DNA of 64,000 bases, taken from positions 1-64,000 of the forward strand of contig JBKDQQ010000084.1 in the NCBI GenBank assembly GCA_046341775.1, given 5' to 3'. This DNA is from SXXH01 sp041165735. Lineage in GTDB: Bacteria; Planctomycetota; UBA1135; GCA-002686595. The notes beneath the pieces were generated by a model. That model saw only the letters and a list, made by a program, of their open reading frames with translations. It was not told the origin of the DNA and ran no database searches. Within the stretch, counting starts at the first letter, position 1, and every line of letters begins with the position of its first letter. Below are positions 35,898 through 45,089 of the stretch, piece by piece. A program made the position numbers and the translations under genes.

Positions 35898-37217
35898 TCA
35901 ACCGCCTTCCTTGCGCTGCTTCTCGTGCTTCCTCGCCGGCAGGCCGACCCAGGTCTCGCCGGGGCGCATGGCCGCGTTCTTCGCCACCACCGCCCCCGCG
36001 CCCGTCGTGGCTCCCTCGGGGATGGAGTTGGGGGCGACGACGACGGTGCCCGAGCCGATGAACGCGCCCGCGCCGACGACGCTCTTGTGCTTCTGCTTGC
36101 CGTCGTAGTTGGCGAAGATCGTGCCGGCGCCGATGTTGGCCTTGGCTCCGATCGTCGCGTCGCCGAGGTAGGCGAGGTGCTTGGCCTTGGCGTGTTCGCC
36201 GAGGTCGGTGTTCTTCGCCTCGCAGAAGTTGCCGATCTCGGCGCCGTCGCGCAGCACGGTGCCCGCGCGCAGGTGCGCGAACGGCCCCACCTCGCAACCC
36301 GCGCCGATCCTGACGCCGGCGCGCAGCACCACGAAGGGCAGCAGCTTCGTGCCCACGCCGATCTCGACCCCGTGCTCGACCACCGCCGTGGCGGGGTCCT
36401 CGATCTGCACGCCGCGCGCCATGTGGCCCTCGAGGATGCGCGCCTGCAGCGCCCAGCGCGCCTCGGCCAGATGCTGCAGCGTGTTCACGCCGAGCGACTC
36501 CTCGAGATCCTCGAGCTCGACGCCGTCGACCGGCAGTCCGCGCCGCGCGAAGGCGGACAGGATGTCGGTCAGGTAGTACTCCTTCTGCGCGTTGCGGTTC
36601 GACAGCTTCGGCAGCTCGTCGACCAGCACGCGTCCGTCGAAGGCGTACACGCCCATGTTGACCTCGTCGATGGCGCGGATCGCCTCGTCGGCGTCCTTCT
36701 CCTCGACGATGCGCTCCACCCGGCCATCCGCGTCGCGCACGATGCGGCCGAAGCCGCGCGGCTCGTCGGGCACCGCCGTCAGGAGGCTCATGCCGCCCGG
36801 GCTGCGCGCGGCGGCGAGCCGCGCCACGGTCGAGCCCTTCAGGCAAGGCATGTCGCCATACAAGACGACCGTCGGGCCGGGATCGGCGCCGAGCACCGGC
36901 AGGCAGACCTGCAGCGCGTGGCCGGTGCCGAGCTGCGGTTCCTGCACGACGAAGGCGATGTCGGCCGCGCCGCCGCAGTGCTTGTCGACGGCCGCGCGCA
37001 CAAGATCGGCGCCGTGGCCGACGACCACGACGATGCGCTTCGGGCCCAACTCGCGCGCCGCGTCGAGCACCCACGCGAGCATCGGTCGTCCGCAGGCTTC
37101 GTGCAGCACCTTCGGGCGCTGGCTGAGCATGCGCTTGCCCATGCCCGCGGCCAGCACCACGACGGTGCCGACGCCGGACGCGCCGCTATCTGGATGCAGG
37201 GGGCCGGGGCTGGACAT
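35898..37217 (-). CDS. glmU: Bifunctional GlmU (acetyltransferase/uridylyltransferase)
   Basis: 439 residues from the ATG before SSPGPLHPDSGASGVG; an upstream in-frame ATG would add 47 basic residues unlike the family. GlmU acetylates GlcN-1-P and then makes UDP-GlcNAc, the precursor for peptidoglycan and the LpxA substrate. The N-terminal pyrophosphorylase has VVLAAGMGKRM, VLYGDMPCL and EVNMGVYAF; the C-terminal left-handed beta-helix has FAHLRAGTVL, NFCEAKN, KHLAYLGDATIG and AGTIFANYDGKQKH. Slightly shorter than E. coli GlmU (456). First gene of the supercluster. A -10-like TAGGAT lies about 34 nt upstream. Confidence 0.96.
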   Translation of the reverse strand: MSSPGPLHPDSGASGVGTVVVLAAGMGKRMLSQRPKVLHEACGRPMLAWVLDAARELGPKRIVVVVGHGADLVRAAVDKHCGGAADIAFVVQEPQLGTGHALQVCLPVLGADPGPTVVLYGDMPCLKGSTVARLAAARSPGGMSLLTAVPDEPRGFGRIVRDADGRVERIVEEKDADEAIRAIDEVNMGVYAFDGRVLVDELPKLSNRNAQKEYYLTDILSAFARRGLPVDGVELEDLEESLGVNTLQHLAEARWALQARILEGHMARGVQIEDPATAVVEHGVEIGVGTKLLPFVVLRAGVRIGAGCEVGPFAHLRAGTVLRDGAEIGNFCEAKNTDLGEHAKAKHLAYLGDATIGAKANIGAGTIFANYDGKQKHKSVVGAGAFIGSGTVVVAPNSIPEGATTGAGAVVAKNAAMRPGETWVGLPARKHEKQRKEGG

Positions 37218-37452
37218 GGCGACGAGGCGCAGGCCTCGAAAACGGGCGAACATCCTACCGCGCAGCGCGCCAAGCGTCCACGCCACCGCACGGGGAAGCC
37301 GCGAGCGAGGCCGGTTCGGACGGCGCGGCGCAGCGCCCCTATGCTCGGACGGGCCCACCCCCTACACTCGCTCTCGGGGATGCCGTGCCCGCGACCAGCC
37401 GGCCGGCCTCCCACGCGCCCCGCGGCGCGGCCACACCATCGAAGGAACCTCG

Positions 37453-39147
37453 ATGCGCCTCGCGACCAACCTCCACGCTTCGCGTCCGTCCCTCCTCCGC
37501 TCGTCCGCCATGGCGCTCCTCGCGTGCCTGGCGTTCGTGCTGGCCGGCCCGAGCGCCTCCGCCCTCGGCGACAAGGAGGACTGGGCCACGGTCGAGGACA
37601 TCAACGCGCCGCCGCCCGCCCGCGAGACCGCCGCGCGCGCCATCTGCACCCGCGCCAAGGCCGCCGGCAACTGCCACGAGGCCGCGGGCAAGTTGCTCGA
37701 CATCGCCATGAAGGCGACGACGCCGCCGGAGCTCGGCCGGCGCATCGCGGACGCCGTCGGAGGCTGCGGCGACGAGAAGACCGGCAAGCTCGTCGCGGCG
37801 GGCATGCTCAAGGGCCAGACCGACGAGCGGCTGCTGTACGTGCGCGCCGCGCGCAACCTCAAGACGACCGCCGTGGCCGACGCGGCGCTCAAGATGCTCG
37901 CGGACAAGGAACCCCGCCTGCGCGGCGAAGCGCTCGAGATCGTCGTGGCGCACAAGGTCGAAGCCGCGACGCCCAAGCTCGAGGAGATCGTCGCCAAGGG
38001 CAAGGACCTCGAGCTCGCGGGTCCCGCCGTGCGCGGCGTGTCGGAACTGCTGAAGGGCGGTCCACGCTGGGCGGAATGGGAAGCGAAGCTCGTGGGCTTC
38101 GGCAATTCGCCGGTCGACGAGCTGCGCCGCAGCGCGTTGGCCGTCTTGTCGCAGAACAAGGACTCCTCGCGCTTCGACTATTGGCTCGCGCTGCTCGACC
38201 ACGCGGACTGGAGCACGCGCTCCATCGCCAGCGGCTGGATGGAGCGCGCCAAGACCAAGCGCGCCATCGGCGCCCTGATCGAGCGCCTCGCCAAGGAGCA
38301 GCAAGGCACGCGCGTCTTCGCCGACATCGACGACGCGCTCGGCCGCATGACCGCCATGGGGCGCTGGGAGACGGCCGAGGAATGGGCCACCTGGTGGAAG
38401 AACTCCGAGGCCGCCTTCGAGTTCCCGAAGAACTCCGGCGCCGTCGGCACCAAGCCCAAGGAGGAGGAGCCCGCGCTCGGCACCGGCGGCGTGCACGCGA
38501 AGTTCTACGGCATCGAGGTCGAGACCAAGCGCGCCATCTTCGTCATCGACATCTCGGGCTCGATGAACGAGGCCACGAAGAACCCCGACTACGGCGGCCG
38601 GGCGCGCATCGAGGTCGCCAAGGACGAGCTGATCAAGCTCGTCGACGAGCTGCCGCAGGGCTCGTGGTTCAACATCGTCACCTTCTCGACCGGCGTCGAG
38701 CAGTGGCTCGAGGGCCTGACCGAGGCCTCGGGCGAGAAGCCCGGCAAGAAGCCCAAGAAGGGTCCCGCCACGGGCGCGGGCGCGGGCGACAAGCCCAAGG
38801 ACGAGAAGGAAGCGAAGAAGGACGAGGAGAAGCAGAAGAAGCACGACGCGGAACTGCGCGAGAAGGCCAAGGACTACGTCTCGCGCCTCGGCGCGAACGG
38901 CGCCACGAACATCTACGACGCGCTCGAGCTGGCCTTCGAGGACCCCGACGTCGACACGATCTTCTTCCTCACGGACGGCGAGCCCACCGCCGGCAAGGAG
39001 GTCGAGCCCACCGCCATCCGCGAGGCGGTCAAGCGCTGGAACTCCGGTCGCGGCGTGCGCATCCACACGGTGGCGGTCGGACAGAACTTCCCGCTCCTGC
39101 AGGGCATCTCGCAGGACAACGGCGGCGAGCACCGCTTCATCGAGTGA
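37453..39147 (+). CDS. Exported HEAT-repeat / von Willebrand A protein, copy 1
   Basis: 564 residues, ATG with GAAGGA 7 nt upstream. Signal peptide (MALLACLAFVLAGPSASA). Residues about 60-320 are HEAT/PBS-like helical repeats (LADKEPRLRGEALEIVVAHKVEAA). Residues about 350-564 form a vWA domain with intact MIDAS: DISGS, T in NGATNIYDAL, D in FLTDGEPT. A Lys/Glu-rich insertion (KPKDEKEAKKDEEKQKKHD) splits the vWA fold near residue 435. This suggests a metal-dependent adhesion or assembly factor in the periplasm. It is a tandem paralogue of the next gene, 30 nt downstream, and divergent from glmU. The precise role is unknown. Confidence 0.88.
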   Translation: MRLATNLHASRPSLLRSSAMALLACLAFVLAGPSASALGDKEDWATVEDINAPPPARETAARAICTRAKAAGNCHEAAGKLLDIAMKATTPPELGRRIADAVGGCGDEKTGKLVAAGMLKGQTDERLLYVRAARNLKTTAVADAALKMLADKEPRLRGEALEIVVAHKVEAATPKLEEIVAKGKDLELAGPAVRGVSELLKGGPRWAEWEAKLVGFGNSPVDELRRSALAVLSQNKDSSRFDYWLALLDHADWSTRSIASGWMERAKTKRAIGALIERLAKEQQGTRVFADIDDALGRMTAMGRWETAEEWATWWKNSEAAFEFPKNSGAVGTKPKEEEPALGTGGVHAKFYGIEVETKRAIFVIDISGSMNEATKNPDYGGRARIEVAKDELIKLVDELPQGSWFNIVTFSTGVEQWLEGLTEASGEKPGKKPKKGPATGAGAGDKPKDEKEAKKDEEKQKKHDAELREKAKDYVSRLGANGATNIYDALELAFEDPDVDTIFFLTDGEPTAGKEVEPTAIREAVKRWNSGRGVRIHTVAVGQNFPLLQGISQDNGGEHRFIE

Positions 39148-39177
39148 GCCGCGGCCGCTAGCGAAGCTGAACCGCGC

Positions 39178-40833
39178 ATGCCTGGCCGCTCGAGGAGGAT
39201 CGCGGCGGCGTGGCTCGCCTGCCTGGCGGTCGCGTCGTCGCCGACCCTGCCCGGCGCGGCTCCCGCGCCGCGCGCCGGCGGCGTCGTCGCGCAGGCGGAT
39301 GCCGAGGACGCGCGCGACCTCGCCGTGGTCGCGGACGGCAAGCAGAAGGGCGATGCGCGCGCCGCCGCGATCCGCGCCTTCATGGCGCGCGCCAAGGCCC
39401 GCGGACGGTGCGTCGAAGGCGCGCGCGCCCTCGACGCCGTGATCCTCGAGGAGGGCTTCCCCGCGTGGTTGCGCCGCGTGGGCGCCGAGGCGATCGCCAC
39501 GTGCGGCGACGAGGCCACCGCGCGCTACTTGGCGCCCCTCATGCTGCGCGGAGGGACGCAGGAGCGGCTGCACGCGCTGCGCGCGGCGCGCGGCCACGCG
39601 CACCAGGCGGTGTTCGACGCGGCGCTGAAGGCGCTCTCCGACAAGGAACCGCGCCTCTCGTGCGAGGCGGCCGAGTTGCTCGAGCGGCACGCGCACCGGC
39701 CGGCCTTCGCGCGCCTCGCCGAACTCGCGCGCAAGGGGCGCGAGCGGGTGCTCTTCGAGCCCGCGTTGCGCGCCGCGACCTCGCTCGCCAAGGACGCGCC
39801 CGAGTGGCCGGCGTGGGAGCAGGAGCTCGTCGCGTTCGCCGCGGACGACGAAGCGTGGCGGCGGCGCGCGGCCTGCGCCTTGCTGCTGGCGAGCGACGAC
39901 GCGCGCCGCCTCGACCTGGCGCGGGCGGCCCTCGCCGACGAGGACTGGTCGATCCGCGCGCAAGGCGTGCGTTGGCTGGCGCGCAATCCGACGCGCGCGG
40001 CCGTGGCGGCGCTCGTCGAGCGCCTCGCGCTCGAATCCGCCGACGGGCGCGTGGCGGCGGACATCGATGCCGCGCTCGCGCGGCTGGCGGGATTCGACTT
40101 CGACACGCCGGCGGCGTGGGCAGGCTGGTGGGCGAACCATGAATCGACTTGGCGCCCGCCGGCGACGACCGGCAAGCCCGCGACCGGCCCGAAGCCCGCC
40201 ACGCCGACCGCGCTCGGCACCAACCAGGCGCGCGCGAGCTTCTACGGCGTGGAGGTCGCCTCCGCGCGCGCGATCTACATCGTCGATCTCTCCGGTTCGA
40301 TGGCCGAGAAGTCGAAGAGCGCCGGCAGCGAAGGCGCGACGCGGCTCGAGGTCGCCAAGGGCGAGTTGCTGCAGCTCGTGGACGGGATGCCTGCCGGGTC
40401 GTGGTTCAACATCGTCGGCTTCCACGACACCGTGCATCCCTGGCTCGAGCGGCTCGCGGATTGCTCGCTCGACAAGAAGCCGCGCACCGCCGCGCCCGCG
40501 GGCGAGTTGTCGGCGCGCGCACGCAAGCACGACGAGGACCTGCGCGAGCGGGCGCGCACGCACGTGCGGCGCCTCGCCACCGGCGGCAGCACGAACATCT
40601 ACGACGCCTTCGCGCGCGCCTTCGCCGACCCCGACGTCGACACGATCTGCTTCCTCACCGACGGCACGCCCACGATCGGGACCGAGACCGAGGCCATCGC
40701 CATCCGCGAGGAACTTGCGCGCTGGAACCGCTCGCGCCTCGTGCGCATCCACTGCATCGCCGTGGGCGAGGACAACTCGCTGCCCAAGTGGATCGCCGCC
40801 GACCACGACGGCGAGCACCGGTTCCTGCCGTAG
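39178..40833 (+). CDS. Exported HEAT-repeat / von Willebrand A protein, copy 2
   Basis: 551 residues with the same layout as the preceding gene: signal peptide (ending near AAPAPRAGG), HEAT-like repeats (LSDKEPRLSCEAAELLERHA) and a C-terminal vWA domain with complete MIDAS (DLSGS; T in GGSTNIYDAF; D in FLTDGTPT). The charged insertion of copy 1 is replaced by a shorter segment. The two share long matching stretches (AHKxE/ KFYG or SFYG-(I/V)EV; GSWFNIV), so they arose by tandem duplication and have diverged. They may form hetero-oligomers or bind different ligands. Function unknown. Confidence 0.87.
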   Translation: MPGRSRRIAAAWLACLAVASSPTLPGAAPAPRAGGVVAQADAEDARDLAVVADGKQKGDARAAAIRAFMARAKARGRCVEGARALDAVILEEGFPAWLRRVGAEAIATCGDEATARYLAPLMLRGGTQERLHALRAARGHAHQAVFDAALKALSDKEPRLSCEAAELLERHAHRPAFARLAELARKGRERVLFEPALRAATSLAKDAPEWPAWEQELVAFAADDEAWRRRAACALLLASDDARRLDLARAALADEDWSIRAQGVRWLARNPTRAAVAALVERLALESADGRVAADIDAALARLAGFDFDTPAAWAGWWANHESTWRPPATTGKPATGPKPATPTALGTNQARASFYGVEVASARAIYIVDLSGSMAEKSKSAGSEGATRLEVAKGELLQLVDGMPAGSWFNIVGFHDTVHPWLERLADCSLDKKPRTAAPAGELSARARKHDEDLRERARTHVRRLATGGSTNIYDAFARAFADPDVDTICFLTDGTPTIGTETEAIAIREELARWNRSRLVRIHCIAVGEDNSLPKWIAADHDGEHRFLP

Positions 40834-40912
40834 CGCCGGCCGGGGCGGCGAGCGCGACCCTCGGACGGACTTCAGCGGGACTTCAGGGACCGATGGGCGG
40901 CCAGCCGGTTCA

Positions 40913-42622
40913 ATGACGCCCATGCACCCCTCGCCCGCCCGATCCGGCGCCCCCGCGGCGCGTCGCCTTCCGCATCCGGCTTCCTTGGCGCTCCTCGTCG
41001 CGCTCGCCGCTCCGGCACAAGCCCAGGACCAGCCCTCGCCCCGCGAAGACCAACGCCCGCCGGCCGAAGCACCTGCGGCCGCGACGCGCGGCTTGCGCAC
41101 GAAGACGGAGGCCTGCTCCCCGGGCTACACGCTGTACGCGCCGCTGCGCTCGCATTCGACCTGGCTGGTCGACCTCGACGGGGCCGTCGTGCACGAATGG
41201 AAGGCGGCGCAGGTGCCGGGCCAGTCGGTGCACTTGCTCGACGACGGCAGCTTGCTGCGCTGCGAACGCGTCGAGAGCGCGATCTTCCACGGTGGAGGCC
41301 AAGGCGGCGCCGTGCGGCGCTACGCGCCCGACGGTTCCTTGCTGTGGGAGTACGTCTGCGCCGACGAGACGAGGCTGCAGCACCACGACGTCGAACCGCT
41401 GCCGAACGGCAACGTGCTGCTCGTCGCGTGGGAGCGCAAGCTCGGCGACGAGTGCTTCGCGCTCGGGCGCGACGAAGAGTCGCTGCAATCCGGCGAGCTG
41501 TGGCCGGACATGGTCCTCGAGATCAAGCCGACGGGCGCCAAGGGCGGCGAGATCGCGTGGGAGTGGCATGCGTGGGACCACCTCGTGCAGGACCGCGATC
41601 CTGCGCGCCCCAACCACGGCAAGATCGCCGAGCACCCGCGCAGGATCGACATCAACGCGGGCCTCGCGCGTTCCTCGCCGGCCGAGGACGCGCGGCTGCG
41701 GGCCCTGGGATACGCCGGCGACGCGCCGCGCGGCCGGCCGCCGGAAGGCGGCGATTGGACGCACGTCAACGCCATCGACCACCACGCCGAGCTCGACTTG
41801 ATCGTGCTGTCGGTGCACACGCTGAACGAGCTGTGGATCATCGACCACTCGACCACCACCGCCGAGGCGCGGACCGGCGAAGGCGGCAAGCGCGGCGTCG
41901 GCGGCGACCTCGTCGCGCGCGTCGGCGGCACGGTGCACTCGCGTCCGGGCGAACCGGTCCTGTTCGGCCAGCACACGGCGCATTGGATCGAGGCCGGCAA
42001 GCCCGGAGCCGGCAACCTGCTCCTGTTCAACAACGGACTGGGCTCGACGCGCGGCTATTCTTCGGTGGACGAGATCGCCTTCGACCTGTCCCCGGAGGCG
42101 CTGGCCAAGGGCTCCCGACCGAGCCTGGCGTGGACTTGGAGTTCGCCCGACATCAAGAGCGACAGGATCAGCGGCGCGCAGCGGCTTTCGAACGGCAACA
42201 CCTTGGTGTGCGCCGGAGAAGGCGGACGCGTCGTCGAAGTCGATCCGCAAGGCGAGGTGGCCTGGGACTACCTGCAACCGCACGGCGGCGAGATCGCGCC
42301 GCCCGGGCGCGGCCCGGGTGGACGCGGCGGCGAGGGACGCGGTCCCGCGCGACGCGCTGGCGAGGAGCGCGGCCCGGGTGGCCCCCCGCCCGCCGGCGAT
42401 GCACCCGGCTTCGCGCAAGGTCCCTCGCGCCAAGGCGAGGGCGAGGCGGGCCGCGGGGACGCTCCCCGGCGCGGTGCCGGCCGCGGCCCGGACGGTCGCG
42501 CTGGTCGCGGCCCCGGAGGCGGCCCCATGAGCCCCAACGCGGTGTTCCGCGCCGAACGCTACGCCCCGGACCATCCGGGCATCGTGGCCTTGTTCAAGGC
42601 CAAGGCGTCGGCCGGCAAGTAG
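40913..42622 (+). CDS. Exported arylsulfotransferase-like protein
   Basis: 569 residues, with a second ATG three codons in. Signal peptide (LALLVALAAPAQAQ). The body is a beta-propeller of the arylsulfotransferase (ASST) type: GYTLYAPLRSHSTWLVDLDGAVVHEWKA, HHDVEPLPNGNVLLVAWE, DWTHVNAIDHHAELDLIVLSVHTLNELWIIDHSTTT, and GAQRLSNGNTLVCAGEGGRVVEVD fit its repeated HD-N-G-N motifs (His of DWTHVN is the likely active-site equivalent). Residues about 455-545 are a low-complexity Gly/Arg/Pro insertion (GGRGGEGRGPARRAGEERG) before a conserved C-terminus. Bacterial members are often of unknown substrate; true sulfotransferase activity is not shown. Confidence 0.82.
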   Translation: MTPMHPSPARSGAPAARRLPHPASLALLVALAAPAQAQDQPSPREDQRPPAEAPAAATRGLRTKTEACSPGYTLYAPLRSHSTWLVDLDGAVVHEWKAAQVPGQSVHLLDDGSLLRCERVESAIFHGGGQGGAVRRYAPDGSLLWEYVCADETRLQHHDVEPLPNGNVLLVAWERKLGDECFALGRDEESLQSGELWPDMVLEIKPTGAKGGEIAWEWHAWDHLVQDRDPARPNHGKIAEHPRRIDINAGLARSSPAEDARLRALGYAGDAPRGRPPEGGDWTHVNAIDHHAELDLIVLSVHTLNELWIIDHSTTTAEARTGEGGKRGVGGDLVARVGGTVHSRPGEPVLFGQHTAHWIEAGKPGAGNLLLFNNGLGSTRGYSSVDEIAFDLSPEALAKGSRPSLAWTWSSPDIKSDRISGAQRLSNGNTLVCAGEGGRVVEVDPQGEVAWDYLQPHGGEIAPPGRGPGGRGGEGRGPARRAGEERGPGGPPPAGDAPGFAQGPSRQGEGEAGRGDAPRRGAGRGPDGRAGRGPGGGPMSPNAVFRAERYAPDHPGIVALFKAKASAGK

Positions 42623-42654
42623 CGCGCGACAAGCGGTCCGGGGCGGCGCGGAAG

Positions 42655-42677
42655 AAGTCGCATGCAGGATGCGACTT
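42655..42677. terminator. Bidirectional terminator
   Basis: AAGTCGCAT and ATGCGACTT form a 9-bp stem with a 5-nt loop, followed by TT on the plus strand and CTTC on the minus strand. It lies between two convergent genes, serving both. Confidence 0.7.
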
Positions 42678-42694
42678 TTGTCCACCGCCGTCCG

Positions 42695-43846
42695 TCAGAA
42701 GCCCTTCTTGAGCACGTCGCGCGCGATGACGAGGCGCTGCACTTCGCTCGTGCCCTCGTAGATGCGCGTCACGCGGGCGTCGCGGTAGAGCTGTTCGATC
42801 TTGTACTCGGCGGAGTATCCCATGCCGCCGTGGATCTGCACGGCGCGGTCGACGACGCGATCGAGCGCCTCGCTGCAGAACAGCTTGGTCGCGGCCGACT
42901 CGCGCGAGAACGGCTCGTGCGCGTCGCACATCGCGGCCGTGCGGTAGACGAGCGACTCCATGGCGTAGATGTCGACGGCGCTGTCCGCGAGCATCGCCGA
43001 CACCATCTGGTGCTCGCCGATCGGCTTGCCGAACGCCACGCGCGTCCTGGCGTAGTCCACCGACAGGCGGTGCGCCTCCTTGGCCGCGCCCAGGCAGTTG
43101 GCCCCGAGCGCCAGCCGGCCGCGGTCCAGCGTCGCCATGGCGACCTTGAAGCCCTCCCCCACCGCGCCGAGGCGCGCCTCGTCGCCGACGACGCAGCCGT
43201 CGAAGTACAAGGTCACGGTCGAACTGCCGCGTTGGCCCATCTTCTCCTCGCGCTTGCCCACGACGAGGCCCTTGGTCGTGCTCGGCACGAGGAAGGCGGT
43301 CACGCCGCGCGCGCCCTCGCCCGGATTCGTCACGGCGAACACGGTCACGAGGTCCGCGGTGTCTCCCGCGGTGATCCAGACCTTCTCGCCGTCGATGCGC
43401 CAACCACCTTCGACGCGCGTGGCGCGCGTCTTCATCGCGGCCGGGTCCGAACCCGCATTGGCCTCCGACAACGCGTAGCAGCCCAGCACTTCGCCGGCCG
43501 CCATCTTCGGCAACCATCGGCGCTTCTGCTCTTCGCTGCCGCCGACCAGCACGCTCATCGTGCCGATGGAAGCGTGCGCGCCGTAGGTCACCGCGCTGGC
43601 GAAGCACGCCTGGGTCAGCTCCTCCATCACGACGCACAAGCCGGTCTCGCCCAGGCCGGCGCCGCCGAACTCGGCCGGGACGGCGACCGCGGTCAAGCCG
43701 CTTTCGGCCATGCGCGCCAGCAACTCGCGCGGCACGCGGTGCTCGCGCTCGATCTGGGCGGCCAGAGGGCGCACGACCTGGTCGGCGAAGTCGCGCGCGA
43801 GCTCGCGCAGGAGGGTCAGTTCCTCGGTTCGTGTGGTGGTCGACAT
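42695..43846 (-). CDS. Acyl-CoA dehydrogenase
   Basis: 383 residues from the ATG before STTTRTEELTLLRELARDFAD, with GGAAG and GGAG upstream. It is a FAD-dependent dehydrogenase of the short/medium/isovaleryl-type family, which introduces the alpha-beta double bond in acyl-CoA. Three domains are visible: N-terminal helices, beta-domain (CYALSEANAGSDPAAMKTRA; WITAGDTADLV) and C-terminal helices with the FAD-contacting QIHGGMGYSAEYKIEQLYRD-type motif. The catalytic Glu is E364 in RIYEGTSE. Substrate chain length cannot be read from this. The enoyl-CoA hydratase at 53561 could act in the same pathway. Confidence 0.93.
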   Translation of the reverse strand: MSTTTRTEELTLLRELARDFADQVVRPLAAQIEREHRVPRELLARMAESGLTAVAVPAEFGGAGLGETGLCVVMEELTQACFASAVTYGAHASIGTMSVLVGGSEEQKRRWLPKMAAGEVLGCYALSEANAGSDPAAMKTRATRVEGGWRIDGEKVWITAGDTADLVTVFAVTNPGEGARGVTAFLVPSTTKGLVVGKREEKMGQRGSSTVTLYFDGCVVGDEARLGAVGEGFKVAMATLDRGRLALGANCLGAAKEAHRLSVDYARTRVAFGKPIGEHQMVSAMLADSAVDIYAMESLVYRTAAMCDAHEPFSRESAATKLFCSEALDRVVDRAVQIHGGMGYSAEYKIEQLYRDARVTRIYEGTSEVQRLVIARDVLKKGF

Positions 43847-44133
43847 GGCTCCGCTTCCTATTTCGGCGCTTTGGGGTCGCGGGACAAGTGGTGCCCTTCG
43901 GATGGCGTGGCGAGCACCAGGAATCCGTCCATCGGCCGGCCTTGCGCCCGCCTGGCCGCCACGCCGTGCGTCGCCCCGCAAGTGCTCCGCGGACGCCAGG
44001 CACCCCGGAACCGGCGAAGTTGCAGGAACCCCGGCGGCCGGGCGTGGTTCCAGTCCCTTGCGCTTTCCGCCCCTTGGCACGGCCGCATGGCCTGGAGCAT
44101 CATGGAGGGGTTGCCTGCGCTGCAACAGACACC

Positions 44134-44946
44134 ATGAAGCCCTTCCACATCCTCGGCGTGCTCGTCCTCTCCCTCCTCGGCGGATTCATCGGCGCCAAGC
44201 TCGCCACGCCCTCCGGGGCCACCGCTCCCCAAGCGGCCCCCGTGACCGGGCCCGTGGCCGCGGTCGAGGCCGTCGCCGCGCCCGACAAGGGGGTGGCCAC
44301 CCGCCTCGATGCGCTCGACATGCAACTCGCCTTGCTGCAGCGCAAGATCGAAGACGCCGCCGGATCGGCCAGCAGCCGCTCCGAGGCGCCGGAGGCGGTC
44401 GCGGCCCAGGTCGAGGCGGCGGTCGCCAATGCCGCGCCCTCGCGCGACACGATCCTGCGCGTGATCGAGGAAGACCGCTTGATGCAGGAGCAGAAGCGCG
44501 AGACGGAGCGCAAGGAGCGCGAGGCGCTGCAAGCCAAGCAGCGCGCCGAGCGCACCGCCCAACGTCTGGGCATGGACGCGCTCCAGACCCAGACGCTGGC
44601 CGACTTCTACGTCTCGGAACGCGCCAAGTTCGACGAACTGCGCCAAGGTTGGCAGAACGGCGGCGATCCCGAAGGCATGCGCGAACAGATGCGCGTCGCG
44701 CGCGAATGGCGCGACGCGGAACTCAACCGCCTCTTCGGCCCGACGCTCGGCCCGCAACTCGCCGAACAGGGCTTCGAAGGCATGGGCCGCGGCAATCGCG
44801 GCAACAACAACAACACCGGTGGTGGTGGTGGCGGTGGTGGTGGTGGCGGCGGCGGCAATCGTCGCGGCGGTGGCGCTGGTGGTGGAGGCAATGGCAATGG
44901 CGGCGGGAATGCCAATGGCGGCGGGAATGGAGCCGGAGGCTTCTGA
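44134..44946 (+). CDS. Membrane-anchored coiled-coil protein, glycine tail
   Basis: 270 residues. An N-terminal signal anchor (FHILGVLVLSLLGGFIGAKLA), then an Ala/Val-rich stretch with a coiled coil (LDALDMQLALLQRKIEDAA), a charged helical region (QEQKRETERKEREALQAKQRAERTA is one run, cited here only as residues about 120-145) and an LysR/Spy-like helix region. The last 60 residues are Gly/Asn-rich, including 13 consecutive glycines encoded by mixed GGT/GGC codons. Similar Gly tails are seen on extracytoplasmic planctomycete and myxobacterial proteins. No enzymatic motif. It lies just upstream of psd without overlap. Function unknown. Confidence 0.75.
   Translation: MKPFHILGVLVLSLLGGFIGAKLATPSGATAPQAAPVTGPVAAVEAVAAPDKGVATRLDALDMQLALLQRKIEDAAGSASSRSEAPEAVAAQVEAAVANAAPSRDTILRVIEEDRLMQEQKRETERKEREALQAKQRAERTAQRLGMDALQTQTLADFYVSERAKFDELRQGWQNGGDPEGMREQMRVAREWRDAELNRLFGPTLGPQLAEQGFEGMGRGNRGNNNNTGGGGGGGGGGGGGNRRGGGAGGGGNGNGGGNANGGGNGAGGF
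44818..44856 (+). repeat. (GGY)13 glycine codon microsatellite
   Basis: 13 tandem GGT/GGC codons encoding the polyglycine run of the preceding gene's product. In-frame length changes would alter the tail without frameshift. Confidence 0.8.
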
Positions 44947-45089
44947 CCGAGACTTCCTTCGTCCTTCGCCCCTCGCGCAAAGCGGCGCCATCTGCGCGGT
45001 CTATGCAAGGGCCGCGCAGTGCGTTTGGGCGCAAGTCGGGTCGCCGCGAAGTCGCACGACGGCCCTGATGTGGTAGATAGTCCGCCACG

